Shown here one piece after another: positions 1-8,344 of a DNA stretch of 64,000 nucleotides. Where the stretch lies: contig JAAYCL010000044.1 in the NCBI GenBank assembly GCA_012729785.1, positions 1-64,000 of the forward strand. Reading direction: 5' to 3'. How positions within the stretch are numbered: position 1 is the first letter of the stretch; every line of letters starts with the position of its first letter. Made by a program: the position numbers and the translations under genes. The DNA is from Chlamydiota bacterium. Lineage in GTDB: Bacteria > Auribacterota > Tritonobacteria > UBA1439. The notes under the pieces are model-generated. The model was not told the origin of the DNA, ran no database searches, and saw nothing but the letters and a program-made list of their open reading frames with translations.

Positions 1-2
1 AC

Positions 3-404
3 ATCTACGAGAACCCCCTCGGCATCGTGAACGACAACGGCAATGGCTTCACGGACGGAGGCAGCTATACGCCGGCGCAGGCGGTGGGGGTGTGGGTGGG
101 GCGGGACTCCGAGGACTTCGCCATCCAAGCCGGTGACTACGTGACGGTGACGTACGATGGCGGGTTGACGGCGAACGTCTACTTCCCGGCGATCAGCGGC
201 CAAAGCGACCAGTGGCTATATGTGGGCGCGGACGGGTCGACGTACTGGGACAAGGGAATGTGCGACCTGGCGCAGGCCGCCCCCCCGCTGCTGCTGAAGG
301 TGAACTGCCAGCCCGCCACCTCGTCGATTCCGCTAGGGTTTATCATGGACCCTGGGTGGGAATACGGGAAACACGGTTCGTATGTCTATGGCTGGAAGCC
401 ATAG
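3..404 (+). CDS. C-terminal part of an unknown protein, cut by the window edge
   Basis: The frame is open from base 3, so the gene begins upstream of the window; the GTG at 27 is not necessarily a start. About 133 residues are visible, ending with VYGWKP. The segment is rich in Gly, Tyr, Asp and Thr, has few charged clusters and no membrane helix, and reads like a beta-rich extracellular module, but I recognise no family. It ends about 230 bases before def, and the def promoter lies between them. Its base composition is slightly less GC-biased than the genes that follow. Function is unknown. Confidence 0.55.
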   Translation: MYENPLGIVNDNGNGFTDGGSYTPAQAVGVWVGRDSEDFAIQAGDYVTVTYDGGLTANVYFPAISGQSDQWLYVGADGSTYWDKGMCDLAQAAPPLLLKVNCQPATSSIPLGFIMDPGWEYGKHGSYVYGWKP

Positions 405-570
405 CGTACGTGCACGATCGACAGCGCCGAGTGGCGAGGGTACAGGCGAGTTTCTCGGGGATAGCGCCAACGCCCCCGACCCGGCGTTTCTGGCGACTTC
501 CTTTCCGCCGACGATCCCGCGGCGGCGTTCCCCTGTCGTTTTACCCGGGGTGTACTATCCCCGGCGAAGG

Positions 571-579
571 TGCTATAGT
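571..579 (+). promoter_or_regulatory. Extended -10 promoter for the def operon
   Basis: TGC followed directly by TATAGT makes a good extended -10 box. No convincing -35 is seen 17 bases upstream. It lies about 57 bases before the def ATG, leaving room for a leader with the GAGAGGA ribosome binding site. Confidence 0.5.
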
Positions 580-636
580 AGCGTCGTGTTTCGTCCGCGC
601 GCCGGGCGGGGCGCACTTTGACGAGAGGAAACGCGG

Positions 637-1152
637 ATGCTCCGCAATGTCCTGCTGTTCGGCGACGAGATCCTGAGGAGGAAGGCCGCCGAGATCTCCG
701 CGATCACCCCGGAGGTCAGAAGGCTCGCCGCGGATATGCTCGAGACGATGTACTACCACGACGGCCTCGGCCTTGCCGCCCCCCAGGTCGGCGTCCCGTT
801 GCGGTTGTTCGTGATGGATGTCCCGCGCGAGGGGCACGACAAGCTCGTGTGCATCAATCCGGTCGTGGGGGAGCGCGGGCCGATGAGGAGAATGGACGAG
901 GGCTGCCTGAGTTTCCCCGGCGTCACCGGGACCGTCGCGCGGGCCGCCGAGGTGACAATCGAGTTCACCGATCTCTCGGGCGCGCGCAGGTCGCGAAAGG
1001 TCGCCGGGGTGACCGCCCAGGCGGTGCAGCACGAACTCGACCACCTCGACGGGGTGCTCTTCGTCGACAGGCTGAGCGTGGCCAGGAAAGCGGTGCTCGC
1101 CGCCAAACTGCGCGCCGTGCGACAGCGCGGCCGGCGGGGGGAGCACCGGTGA
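637..1152 (+). CDS. def: Peptide deformylase
   Basis: Removes the formyl group from the N-terminal methionine of nascent proteins in the cytoplasm. All three family motifs are present: GLGLAAPQVG at residues 43-52, EGCLS with metal ligand Cys90, and HELDH with metal ligands His132 and His136 and catalytic Glu133. At 171 aa it is the usual size. The ATG is preceded by GAGAGGA at good spacing. It overlaps galE by four bases (GTGA) and heads a run of same-strand genes that includes fmt, its normal partner, which here lies 2.3 kb downstream rather than adjacent. Function is secure. Confidence 0.97.
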   Translation: MLRNVLLFGDEILRRKAAEISAITPEVRRLAADMLETMYYHDGLGLAAPQVGVPLRLFVMDVPREGHDKLVCINPVVGERGPMRRMDEGCLSFPGVTGTVARAAEVTIEFTDLSGARRSRKVAGVTAQAVQHELDHLDGVLFVDRLSVARKAVLAAKLRAVRQRGRRGEHR

Positions 1153-2120
1153 GGGTCCTCGTCACGGGAGGGGCGGGCTACATCGGAAGCGTGACGGTCG
1201 CGGCGCTTCTCGAGGGCGGCCACGAGGTCCTCGTCTTCGACAGCCTGGAGCACGGGCACCGCGGGGCGGTCGCGCCGGGCGCGCGCCTGGTCGTCGGGGA
1301 TCTCGCCGACGGCGGCGCGATCGAGAAGGCGCTCCGAACGCATCGCGCGGAGGCGGTCGTGCACTTCGCCGCCTACAGCCTCGTCGGCGAATCGGTGGCG
1401 CAGCCGGCGCGGTATTTTTTGAACAACGTCTCCAACGGCCTCGTGCTCCTCGAGGCGATGCGCCGCACGGGCGTCGGCAGAATCGTCTTCTCCTCCTCGG
1501 CCGCGGTCTACGGCTCGCCGCGGAGGATCCCGATCGCGGAGGACGACCCCGCGGAGCCGATCAACCCCTACGGCGAGTCCAAGCTGTTCCTCGAGCGGGT
1601 GCTCGGCAGGTATCACCGCGCCTACGGGCTGGAGTGCGTCTCCCTCCGCTACTTCAACGCGGCGGGAGCGACGCCGGCATGCGGAGAGGACCATGATCCC
1701 GAGACGCATCTCATCCCGTCGGTGCTGCGGGCGGCCCTCGGGAAGGCGCCCGCGGTGAAGCTGTTCGGGACCGACTACGAAACCCCCGACGGGACCTGCG
1801 TGCGGGACTACGTCGATGTAGGCGACCTCGCCGACGCGCACGTCCTCGCCCTGAACTGCCGGGGGGAACGAACCTACAACCTCGGCGATGGCAGGGGCTT
1901 CTCGGTGCGCGAGGTGCTCGATGCGGCGCGACGCGTCACCGGACTGCCGATACCCGAGGAGGCGGCGCCCCGGAGGCCCGGGGACCCCGCGGTGCTGATC
2001 GCGGGCGCGGAGAGGATACGGCGCGAGCTCGGCTGGACGCCGCGCCGGACCGGCCTCGACGAGATCATCGGCGGCGCGTGGGAGTGGATGCGGCGGAACC
2101 CGGAAGGGTATCGGGACTGA
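1149..2120 (+). CDS. galE: UDP-glucose 4-epimerase (extended SDR family)
   Basis: Predicted to interconvert UDP-glucose and UDP-galactose (or the GlcNAc forms), supplying nucleotide sugars for envelope glycans. It is 323 aa from the GTG that overlaps the def stop. The NAD-binding motif GGAGYIG is at residues 7-13, and the catalytic YxxxK is Tyr141/Lys145 in YGESK. GalE hallmarks are RYFNAAGA and the late DGTCVRDYVDV segment. A longer open frame runs upstream through def but is only a shadow. It links the housekeeping operon to the glycan region by function. The exact hexose preference cannot be read from sequence. Confidence 0.92.
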   Translation: MRVLVTGGAGYIGSVTVAALLEGGHEVLVFDSLEHGHRGAVAPGARLVVGDLADGGAIEKALRTHRAEAVVHFAAYSLVGESVAQPARYFLNNVSNGLVLLEAMRRTGVGRIVFSSSAAVYGSPRRIPIAEDDPAEPINPYGESKLFLERVLGRYHRAYGLECVSLRYFNAAGATPACGEDHDPETHLIPSVLRAALGKAPAVKLFGTDYETPDGTCVRDYVDVGDLADAHVLALNCRGERTYNLGDGRGFSVREVLDAARRVTGLPIPEEAAPRRPGDPAVLIAGAERIRRELGWTPRRTGLDEIIGGAWEWMRRNPEGYRD

Positions 2121-2178
2121 CGCCCCGATCCCCCGCCGGGGGGGCGAACGATCGGGCGTCTCATCGAAAGGCCACTCC

Positions 2179-2967
2179 ATGGCCCGGAGAATCGGCTGTT
2201 TCTTTTCCGACGTCTGGCGGAGCGCGACCGATATGCGCTTCTACGGGACGGCGGCCGCCCTACCGTTCCGCTCCGCCTTCCTCCACCTCGTGAAAGTCTC
2301 CCTCGCGATCGGCTCGATGCTCGCGGTGATGCTCGCTGCGCAGCTCTTCTTCCTGAACAACGTCTGGCGCTGGTGCGCGGACAACCTCCCCGCCGTGACG
2401 GTCCTGAACGGGACGGCGAGCGCCGAGGTCGCCCAGCCGATGGTCATCGAGCACCGGTCGGGCGCGGGCGAGCCGTTCGCGGTGATCATCGACACGACCG
2501 GGGCGACGGAAGGCGTCGATCTGAAGTACCGCGCCGGCGTCCTCGTCAAGAAGCGGGGGGTCGTCTTCAGGGTCGGGGAGACGGTCTTCTCGCGCGACTA
2601 TCTCGCGGACGCCTCGTTCACCATCGACCGCCGCTACTTCGAGAGTCTCGTCGTCCGGCGGCGGTGGATCGCCCTCCTCGCCGCGGGGGTCTATCCGGCC
2701 GCGCTCGCCGCCCTCTTCCTCCAGTCCGCCGCCGCGGCGGCCGTCGGCGTCTTCGCGTCGCGCCTCCGCGGCGCGGGGCTTCCGTTCCGGGCGGTGCTCC
2801 AGATGAGCTTCTACGCCGCCGCCTTGGCGGTCTGTTTCATCCTCGCCATCCTTCTCGTCGGCGTGCGCCTCGACCCGCGCGTCCTCCTCGGCGTCTACGC
2901 ATTCGTGCACGTCGCGTTCCTCGTCGCCGCGGTGGTATCGGCGGAGGGAGGCGCCCGTGCCGCGTGA
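2179..2967 (+). CDS. DUF1189-family membrane protein
   Basis: A 262-residue membrane protein. One helix lies at about residues 38-58, then an extracytoplasmic domain with PAVTVLNGTAS and AVIIDTTG, then three or four helices from about residue 160 to the end. This layout, with the helix-flanked 'IDTTG' segment, matches my memory of DUF1189, a family with no settled function. It lies 58 bases after galE and overlaps the following lipoprotein gene by 11 bases, so translation of the two is probably coupled. Family assignment is fairly good; function is unknown. Confidence 0.72.
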   Translation: MARRIGCFFSDVWRSATDMRFYGTAAALPFRSAFLHLVKVSLAIGSMLAVMLAAQLFFLNNVWRWCADNLPAVTVLNGTASAEVAQPMVIEHRSGAGEPFAVIIDTTGATEGVDLKYRAGVLVKKRGVVFRVGETVFSRDYLADASFTIDRRYFESLVVRRRWIALLAAGVYPAALAALFLQSAAAAAVGVFASRLRGAGLPFRAVLQMSFYAAALAVCFILAILLVGVRLDPRVLLGVYAFVHVAFLVAAVVSAEGGARAA

Positions 2968-3454
2968 TCCCCGGCGCATCCTCATCCTCTGCGCGCTGCC
3001 GCTCCTGATGCAGGCGTGCGGCGGGGAGCCGCCGCGGATACCGCTCCCGGTCGCGACGCTCAGGGTGAGAGGGCGCGAGATCAGGGCCGAGGTCGCCCGC
3101 GCGCCGCGGGAGATGTCGCGCGGCCTGATGTACCGCCGCACACTGGGCAAAGACTCCGGGATGCTCTTCTCGTACGCCTCCCCGCGCCCCCTGAGCTTCT
3201 GGATGAAGAACACGCGCATCCCCCTCGATATCGCGTTCCTCGACGGGGAGGGCAGGATCCTCCAGATCGAGCAGATGCGCCCGTACGACGAGCTCCGGCG
3301 GACCGTCTCGCGGGAGCCCGCCCGGTACGCGCTCGAGATGAACCGCGGCTGGTTCGCGGCGCACGGGGTGGGGGCGGGGGACGTCGTGGAGATCCCCGGC
3401 GAGGCGCGGATCGGCGCGCCCCATGGGGCGTCCTCCCCCGGCGGAATTCGCTAG
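2957..3454 (+). CDS. DUF192-family lipoprotein
   Basis: 165 residues from a GTG inside the end of the preceding gene. The N-terminus is a lipoprotein signal ending LLMQAC, so Cys22 should be lipidated and the protein membrane-anchored outside the cytoplasm. The rest is a complete DUF192 domain, with SRGLMYRRTL, GMLFSY, FWMKNTRIPLDIAFLD and a Gly-rich C-terminal strand. DUF192 proteins are small beta-barrel-like secreted proteins without an established activity. fmt starts 13 bases after its stop. Assignment to the family is firm. Confidence 0.88.
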   Translation: MPRDPRRILILCALPLLMQACGGEPPRIPLPVATLRVRGREIRAEVARAPREMSRGLMYRRTLGKDSGMLFSYASPRPLSFWMKNTRIPLDIAFLDGEGRILQIEQMRPYDELRRTVSREPARYALEMNRGWFAAHGVGAGDVVEIPGEARIGAPHGASSPGGIR

Positions 3455-3467
3455 GGTGTGCGATGCG

Positions 3468-4409
3468 ATGAGAATCCTTTTCATGGGAACGCCTGGATTC
3501 GCGCTCCCTTCCCTCGACGCCCTCGCGGACGGAGGGCACGAGCTTGTCGCCGTGGCGACGCAGCCGGACCGCCCGCGCGGCAGGGGGCGCCTTGCCGCCG
3601 CGCCGCCGGTTAAGCGGCGCGCGATCGAGCGGGGGCTGCGCCTCCTCCAGCCCGCCTCCCCCGGCGAGGAGCGGTTCCTCGCCGAGGTGCGCGAGGCGGC
3701 CCCCGATCTGATCGCCGTGGTCGCGTACGGGAACTTTTTGCCGCAGGCGCTCTGGGGCCTGCCCCCGCGCGGCGCGATCAATCTGCACCCGTCGCTCCTC
3801 CCGAGATATCGGGGCGCGGCCCCGATACCGCGCGCGATCCTCGCCGGCGAGCGGGAGACCGGGGTGACCGTGCTGTACCTCGGCGAGGGGATGGACGCGG
3901 GGGACATCATCGCGCAGGAGCGGGTGCCGATTGCGCCGGACGACACCGGCGGCACCCTCGCGGAGATCCTCTCCCTGCGCGGGGGCGCCCTCCTCGCGGC
4001 GGCGGTCCGATCGATCGAGCGGGGCACATCCGTCCGGACGCCGCAGGACGAATCGGCGGCGACGTTCGCGCCGAAACTCGCCAAGTCCGACGGCCTCATC
4101 GACTGGCGGGCGCCTGCGGAGGAGATCGCGCTGAGGGTCAGGGCGCTGCAGCCGTGGCCGGGGGCGTACACGTCCGCCGCCGCGGCGGGCGCCCCGAGGA
4201 TGCTCAAGATCCTGGAGGCCTCGGTGTGCGCCGGGGAGTCCGGGGAAACGGGAAGGGTGCTGCGATGCGGAAACGAGGGGATACGGGTGGGCACCGGACG
4301 CGGGGTCCTCGTCATCCGGACGGTGCAGCCGGAGGGGGGAAGAGCGATGACGGCGCCGGAGTTCGCCCGCGGGCACCGCGGGATCGAGGGGACGGTACTC
4401 GGCAGGTGA
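3468..4409 (+). CDS. fmt: Methionyl-tRNA formyltransferase
   Basis: Formylates initiator Met-tRNA using 10-formyl-tetrahydrofolate. The ATG at 3468 gives MRILFMGTPGFALPSL, the standard N-terminus; a longer frame from 3423 runs into the DUF192 gene and was not used. The active site is intact: Asn105 and His107 in INLHPSLLPRYRG, and Asp146 in GMDAGD. The 313-aa length is normal and the C-terminal OB-like domain is present (IDWRAPAEEIALRVRALQPW). Its stop overlaps the GTG of rsmB by four bases, the common fmt-rsmB pairing. Confidence 0.97.
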   Translation: MRILFMGTPGFALPSLDALADGGHELVAVATQPDRPRGRGRLAAAPPVKRRAIERGLRLLQPASPGEERFLAEVREAAPDLIAVVAYGNFLPQALWGLPPRGAINLHPSLLPRYRGAAPIPRAILAGERETGVTVLYLGEGMDAGDIIAQERVPIAPDDTGGTLAEILSLRGGALLAAAVRSIERGTSVRTPQDESAATFAPKLAKSDGLIDWRAPAEEIALRVRALQPWPGAYTSAAAAGAPRMLKILEASVCAGESGETGRVLRCGNEGIRVGTGRGVLVIRTVQPEGGRAMTAPEFARGHRGIEGTVLGR

Positions 4410-6280
4410 GCCGTGCAAAGACGCCCGCCGGGCGCCCGTGGTATGACCGCGTCCGGGGACGGAAGCCGCGCCCCTCGCGCGGGCGCGGCGGGAAAGGCGG
4501 GGAAGGCGCCCCCGGATACCGCCCGCGGCCGGATGGCGCGCCCGGGGAGGAGACGCGGACGCATCGTGGAGAGGCGGATGCCGCCGGGCGCGTGGAGATA
4601 CAACGCGAACGAGCGCGGAAAGGGTATCGGCCCGGCACGCAGGCCGGCGGGCGGAAGCGCGGCGGGTTCGGATACCGCCCGCGGCCGGAGGGCGCGCCCG
4701 GGGAGGAGACGCGGACGCATCGCGGAGAGGCGGATGCCGCCGGGCGCGTGGAGCAAAAACGCGAACGGGCGCGGAAAGGGTATCGGCCCGGCGGACAGGC
4801 CGGCGGGCGGAAGCGCGGCGGGTTCGGATACCGCCCGCGGTCGGAGGGCGTTCGGAGGGAAAAGGACCCCGCTTCCGGCGCCGCGCCCGCGTCCCGTCAG
4901 TCCGTCCCCGAGGCCCGCGAGAACGTCTCGCCGCGCGAGGGCGCCGCTCCGAAAAGGAGGCCCGCGCGGGAGCGGGTGCTGACCGCGCGCGCCTGCGCGC
5001 TCGCGGTGCTCCGGCGCGCGCTCGGTTCGGGGCTCTTCGTCTCCGAGCTTCTCGACCGCGAATTCAGGGGCGCGCGGATGCGCCCGGACGACCGCGGGCT
5101 CGCCACGGAACTCGTCTTCGGGTGCCTGCGGATGCGGGGCACGCTCGACCGGGCGATCGAACAGTCGGCCGGGAGGCCGATGGGGCGCATCTCGCGGGAA
5201 CTGAGGGACATCCTCCGCCTTGGGATGTACCAGCTGCTGTATCTCGGCAGGATCCCCGCGTACGCGGCCGTGGACGAATCCGTGAAGCTGGCCCTCCGCC
5301 ATGGGCGCAAGGGGGCGGAGAAATTCGTGAACGCGGTGCTGAGGAACGCGCCCAAGGAGGTCGGGCAGGTGCGAATGCCGGACCGCGCAGTCGATCCGGC
5401 GGCGCATATCGCGGCCGCCCGGTCGCATCCGGAATGGCTGGTCCGGCGATGGGCGGATCGAATGGGCGAGGCGGAGGCGGAGGCGCTCTGCCTCGCCGGG
5501 AACGAGGCGCCCCCGCTCACCGCGCGCGTGAATACCGTCCGGGCGACGCGCGAAAGTCTGCTCGCCGCCCTCGCCGCCGAGGGAGTCCGCGCGGTCCCGA
5601 ATCCCGGCCACCCCCTCGCCGTGGATATCGAGGAACTGCCCCGGCCGATCCCGGAACTCGCGGCGTTCAGGAACGGCCTCTTCTGGATACAGGATGTGGC
5701 CGCGATGCGCGTCGCCGACCTCGTCGGCGCCCGGCGCGGCGAGCGGATCGCGGATCTGTGCGCGGGGCCGGGCGGCAAGGCGGCGGCGCTGGCCGCATCG
5801 GCGGGGGACGGGGCGGAGCTGTTCTGCGTGGAACTGAACCCTGCCAAGGCGGAGATGGTGCGCGGGAACGCCGCCCGCCTCGGGCTGCGGTCGATCCGCT
5901 GCGTGGTCGGCGACGCGCGCGAGGCGGGACGCATCCCCGGGCTCGCCCCGGCTGACCGGGCGCTGGTCGACGCGCCGTGCTCGAACACCGGCGTGCTCCG
6001 GCGCAGGCCCGAGGCGCGGTGGCGCCTCCGGCCGGAGGACATACCGCGCCTCGCGGCGGCACAGGGGGCGCTGCTGGCGGCGGCCGCGGACGTCGTGAAA
6101 CCGGGCGGGGTGCTCGTCTACGGCACCTGCAGCATAGAGCCCGATGAAAACGAGCGGGTGGTCGCGGCGTTTCTTCTGGCGCACCCGGCGTATCTGCTCG
6201 ACGAGGAGCTGAGGATGCTCCCCCGCACCGGCGGATGCGACGGGGGGTACGCGGCGCGGATGGTGAAAAGGAACCTGTGA
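4406..6280 (+). CDS. rsmB: 16S rRNA m5C967 methyltransferase RsmB with a repeat-rich N-terminal extension
   Basis: Methylates cytosine 967 of 16S rRNA with SAM. The GTG overlapping fmt gives 624 aa, against about 430 for the family. Residues 1-190 are an Arg/Gly-rich, probably disordered extension holding two 52-residue tandem repeats (37-88 and 89-140) and a third partial copy. From about residue 191 there is a NusB-like RNA-binding domain, then the methyltransferase: SAM loop DLCAGPGGK near 450, VDAPCS with Cys525, and GTCS with catalytic Cys575. An in-frame GTG at 4976 would give a normal 434-aa enzyme; an AAAAGGAGG lies 15 bases before it, so a second internal start is possible. Enzyme identity is firm; the extension's role is unknown. 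Confidence 0.9.
   Translation: MSRAKTPAGRPWYDRVRGRKPRPSRGRGGKGGEGAPGYRPRPDGAPGEETRTHRGEADAAGRVEIQRERARKGYRPGTQAGGRKRGGFGYRPRPEGAPGEETRTHRGEADAAGRVEQKRERARKGYRPGGQAGGRKRGGFGYRPRSEGVRREKDPASGAAPASRQSVPEARENVSPREGAAPKRRPARERVLTARACALAVLRRALGSGLFVSELLDREFRGARMRPDDRGLATELVFGCLRMRGTLDRAIEQSAGRPMGRISRELRDILRLGMYQLLYLGRIPAYAAVDESVKLALRHGRKGAEKFVNAVLRNAPKEVGQVRMPDRAVDPAAHIAAARSHPEWLVRRWADRMGEAEAEALCLAGNEAPPLTARVNTVRATRESLLAALAAEGVRAVPNPGHPLAVDIEELPRPIPELAAFRNGLFWIQDVAAMRVADLVGARRGERIADLCAGPGGKAAALAASAGDGAELFCVELNPAKAEMVRGNAARLGLRSIRCVVGDAREAGRIPGLAPADRALVDAPCSNTGVLRRRPEARWRLRPEDIPRLAAAQGALLAAAADVVKPGGVLVYGTCSIEPDENERVVAAFLLAHPAYLLDEELRMLPRTGGCDGGYAARMVKRNL
4514..4870 (+). repeat. 156-bp in-frame tandem repeat inside rsmB
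   Basis: Copy 1 is 4514-4669 and copy 2 is 4670-4825. A third copy starts at 4826 and decays after about 45 bases. The two full copies differ at about nine of 156 positions by eye. The unit is 52 codons, so the frame is kept. Each unit encodes GYRPRP, a Glu/Arg-rich middle and KGYRPG-GGRKRGGF, so the GYRP tetrapeptide recurs every half unit. Confidence 0.93.
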
Positions 6281-6332
6281 GGAGGGCGGCGCCGGGGGGC
6301 GTCTCCGGGACGCGGCGCGGCGGGGAGGCCGG

Positions 6333-8078
6333 ATGGCCGGCGGGAATACGGCGATGAAGACGGCGACGATGGCCGCGGCGGCGCTGCTGGCCGCCGCAGC
6401 CGCCGCGGCGGACAGCACGGCGCTCTACCGCGGCGGACCGGCGCGCAGGGGCGGTACGGGCGAGATACCCTCCGAAGTCGAGGAGGTCTGGCGGTTCAAG
6501 GCCGGGGGCCCCATCAACCGCGACCCGCTCGCCGCGGACGGCCGGATCTACGTCCCCGCGGCCGACGGCGTGCTCTACTGCCTCGACGCCGAGACCGGGA
6601 AGGCGGCCTGGAAATTCGACGCGCGCTACAAGGATCTGGGAACGCCCGCGATCGAGGGGGGGAAACTTTTCTTCAGCTCCAGTCTCCGCGAGGTGTCGCT
6701 CTCGGAGGAGGAGCTGCTCCTGGAGGACCGCGGGCTGCTCTACTGCCTCGACGCCGGAACCGGGAAGGAGGTCTGGAAGCGCAGATTCCCCGACAGGCTG
6801 CTGGCCCCCCTCGCCGTCTCGGGCGGGCGCATCTACCTCGGGAGGATGGACCGGCGCCTCGACTGCCTCGACGCGGCGGACGGAAAGAGGATCTGGGATT
6901 TCGCCGTGCGCGGGGCAATCCGGTCCTCGCCCGCCCCGGCGGGCGGGACGATCGTCTTCGGCAGCGAGGACGGCAACGTCTACTGCCTCGACCGGGAGGG
7001 CGGGCGGAGGATCTGGAAGGCCGACCTCGCCTCCGCGGTCGCCGCCTCGCCCGCGGTGAGCGGCGGTAGGGTGTTCGTCGGCGCCGCCGACGGGACGATG
7101 CACTGCCTCGATCTCGCCACCGGGGAGCGGCTCTGGAGATCGAAGACCGGAAAGACGATTGCCGCCGCCGCCGCGCTGGACGGGGGGCTGGTCGTCGCCG
7201 GGTCGAGGGACGGGTACCTGTACTGCTGGAACGCGGCCGACGGCGCGCGGCGGTGGAGGTTCAAGGCGGGCGACCAGGTGGTCGGTTCCGCCTGCCTGGC
7301 CGGCGGCAGGGTCGTGGCGGGGAGCCTCGACGGTTCGCTGCACGGCGTCGACGCCGCGACCGGGAAGGGGGTCTGGACATTCGACGCGAAAGGATCCCTC
7401 GTCGCCTCCCCGGTGCTCTCGGGCGAAGCGATCTACATCGGGACCAGGGATCGGCTCCTCTACCGCCTCGGCCGGAAAAGCCCGTCCATGCGGCGGACAC
7501 GCGGCCCCGCGCAGATGACGGACGCGGGGTTCGCCGCGCGGCTCGCCGCCGCGCGCGCCTTCAACGACGCCGGACGTCACGGCGAGGCGGTCGAGGCCGC
7601 CCGCGACCTCGTCGCGGCGCGCCCGGATTCCGCCCCGGCGCGCCTCGAATTCGCGCGCGGCTGGGACGGCGCGGGGGAACCGGGCCTCGCCGGCCGCGAG
7701 TACGGTCTCGCGGTGCAACTGGAGCCGCGCGACGCCGCGTACCGCAACGCCCTGGGAGGCCACTACGCGCGGATGGGGCGCACGAGGGAGGCGCTCGCCC
7801 AGTTCCAGGCGGCGAAACAGTGCGCCCCCTCCGACCCGAGCGCGTATCTGAACACGGGGAAGCTGATGCTCACGCGCGGGGAGAACGAATCCGCCGAGCG
7901 CGAGTTCGTCCTCGCGATGGAGCGCGGCTGCGCGGAGGGGGAGGTGCTCGCCTGCCTGGCGGAGGCGGCCGTTGCGCGGCTGGATTTCGACCGCGCGCGT
8001 CTGCTCCTGGAGCGCCTCCTCGCGGCGGATCCGGCGAACCCGCGGGCGCGTGACCTGCGGGAACGGCTGCGCAGATAG
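6333..8078 (+). CDS. Secreted PQQ-type beta-propeller with C-terminal TPR repeats
   Basis: 581 aa. The N-terminus is a signal peptide (MKTATMAAAALLAAAAAAADS from the internal Met at 6354); the ATG at 6333 has the better ribosome binding site (GGGGAGG). Residues about 35-390 hold seven or so PQQ-like blades, each with a YCLDA-TGK or similar turn followed by W[KR]F. Residues about 400-580 are TPR helices (ARMGRTREALAQFQAAKQCAP and neighbours). This resembles BamB-like scaffolds more than a dehydrogenase: no catalytic domain is seen. It probably acts as a periplasmic or cell-surface scaffold. It sits between rsmB and uvrB on the same strand. Confidence 0.82.
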   Translation: MAGGNTAMKTATMAAAALLAAAAAAADSTALYRGGPARRGGTGEIPSEVEEVWRFKAGGPINRDPLAADGRIYVPAADGVLYCLDAETGKAAWKFDARYKDLGTPAIEGGKLFFSSSLREVSLSEEELLLEDRGLLYCLDAGTGKEVWKRRFPDRLLAPLAVSGGRIYLGRMDRRLDCLDAADGKRIWDFAVRGAIRSSPAPAGGTIVFGSEDGNVYCLDREGGRRIWKADLASAVAASPAVSGGRVFVGAADGTMHCLDLATGERLWRSKTGKTIAAAAALDGGLVVAGSRDGYLYCWNAADGARRWRFKAGDQVVGSACLAGGRVVAGSLDGSLHGVDAATGKGVWTFDAKGSLVASPVLSGEAIYIGTRDRLLYRLGRKSPSMRRTRGPAQMTDAGFAARLAAARAFNDAGRHGEAVEAARDLVAARPDSAPARLEFARGWDGAGEPGLAGREYGLAVQLEPRDAAYRNALGGHYARMGRTREALAQFQAAKQCAPSDPSAYLNTGKLMLTRGENESAEREFVLAMERGCAEGEVLACLAEAAVARLDFDRARLLLERLLAADPANPRARDLRERLRR

Positions 8079-8107
8079 AAGCGCGGCGCGCCGGGCGGGG
8101 AGGTGAG

Positions 8108-8332
8108 ATGGCGAAGCGCGGCGGATCTTCGTGGGGCAGGACGCTGGCGCGGCTCGCGCTCGTCGCGGCGCTGAGCCTCGTCCTCTGGGCGGGGGCGGCC
8201 GCCGCCCCGTTTGTCCTGGCGCACCTCGTCGTCCTGCGCGGCGCGTCCGCGCGGCTCGCGGCCGCGGCCGCCGTGGCGGCCGCCGGGCTCGGCGTCGTCG
8301 CGTTTCTCTGCTATCTGATGGACCGTGTCTAG
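8108..8332 (+). CDS. Small two-helix membrane protein
   Basis: 74 residues starting with a basic tail (MAKRGGSSWGR), then two hydrophobic helices at about residues 13-37 and 46-70. A GGGGAGG box lies just before the ATG at normal spacing, and it fits between the PQQ/TPR gene and uvrB with 12 bases before uvrB, which favours a real gene. I recognise no family. Low sequence complexity (Ala/Leu) means the helices could also be a by-product of GC-rich DNA, so it is only moderately sure. Confidence 0.5.
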   Translation: MAKRGGSSWGRTLARLALVAALSLVLWAGAAAAPFVLAHLVVLRGASARLAAAAAVAAAGLGVVAFLCYLMDRV

Positions 8333-8344
8333 GGACGCATCCCC

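Noticed and set aside
618-1148. An upstream extension of galE through def
   Set aside because: The NAD-binding motif begins at residue 7 of the GTG at 1149, and the extension lies over def in another frame.
4514-4870. The 156-base repeats considered as a CRISPR-like or non-coding array
   Set aside because: The units are directly adjacent without spacers, a multiple of three long, and lie in frame with RsmB.
2837-6418. A 1,193-codon open frame on the minus strand across fmt and rsmB
   Set aside because: It lies opposite genes with secure families, has Arg/Pro/Ala-rich low-complexity content and no known domain. Long antisense frames are expected at this GC content.
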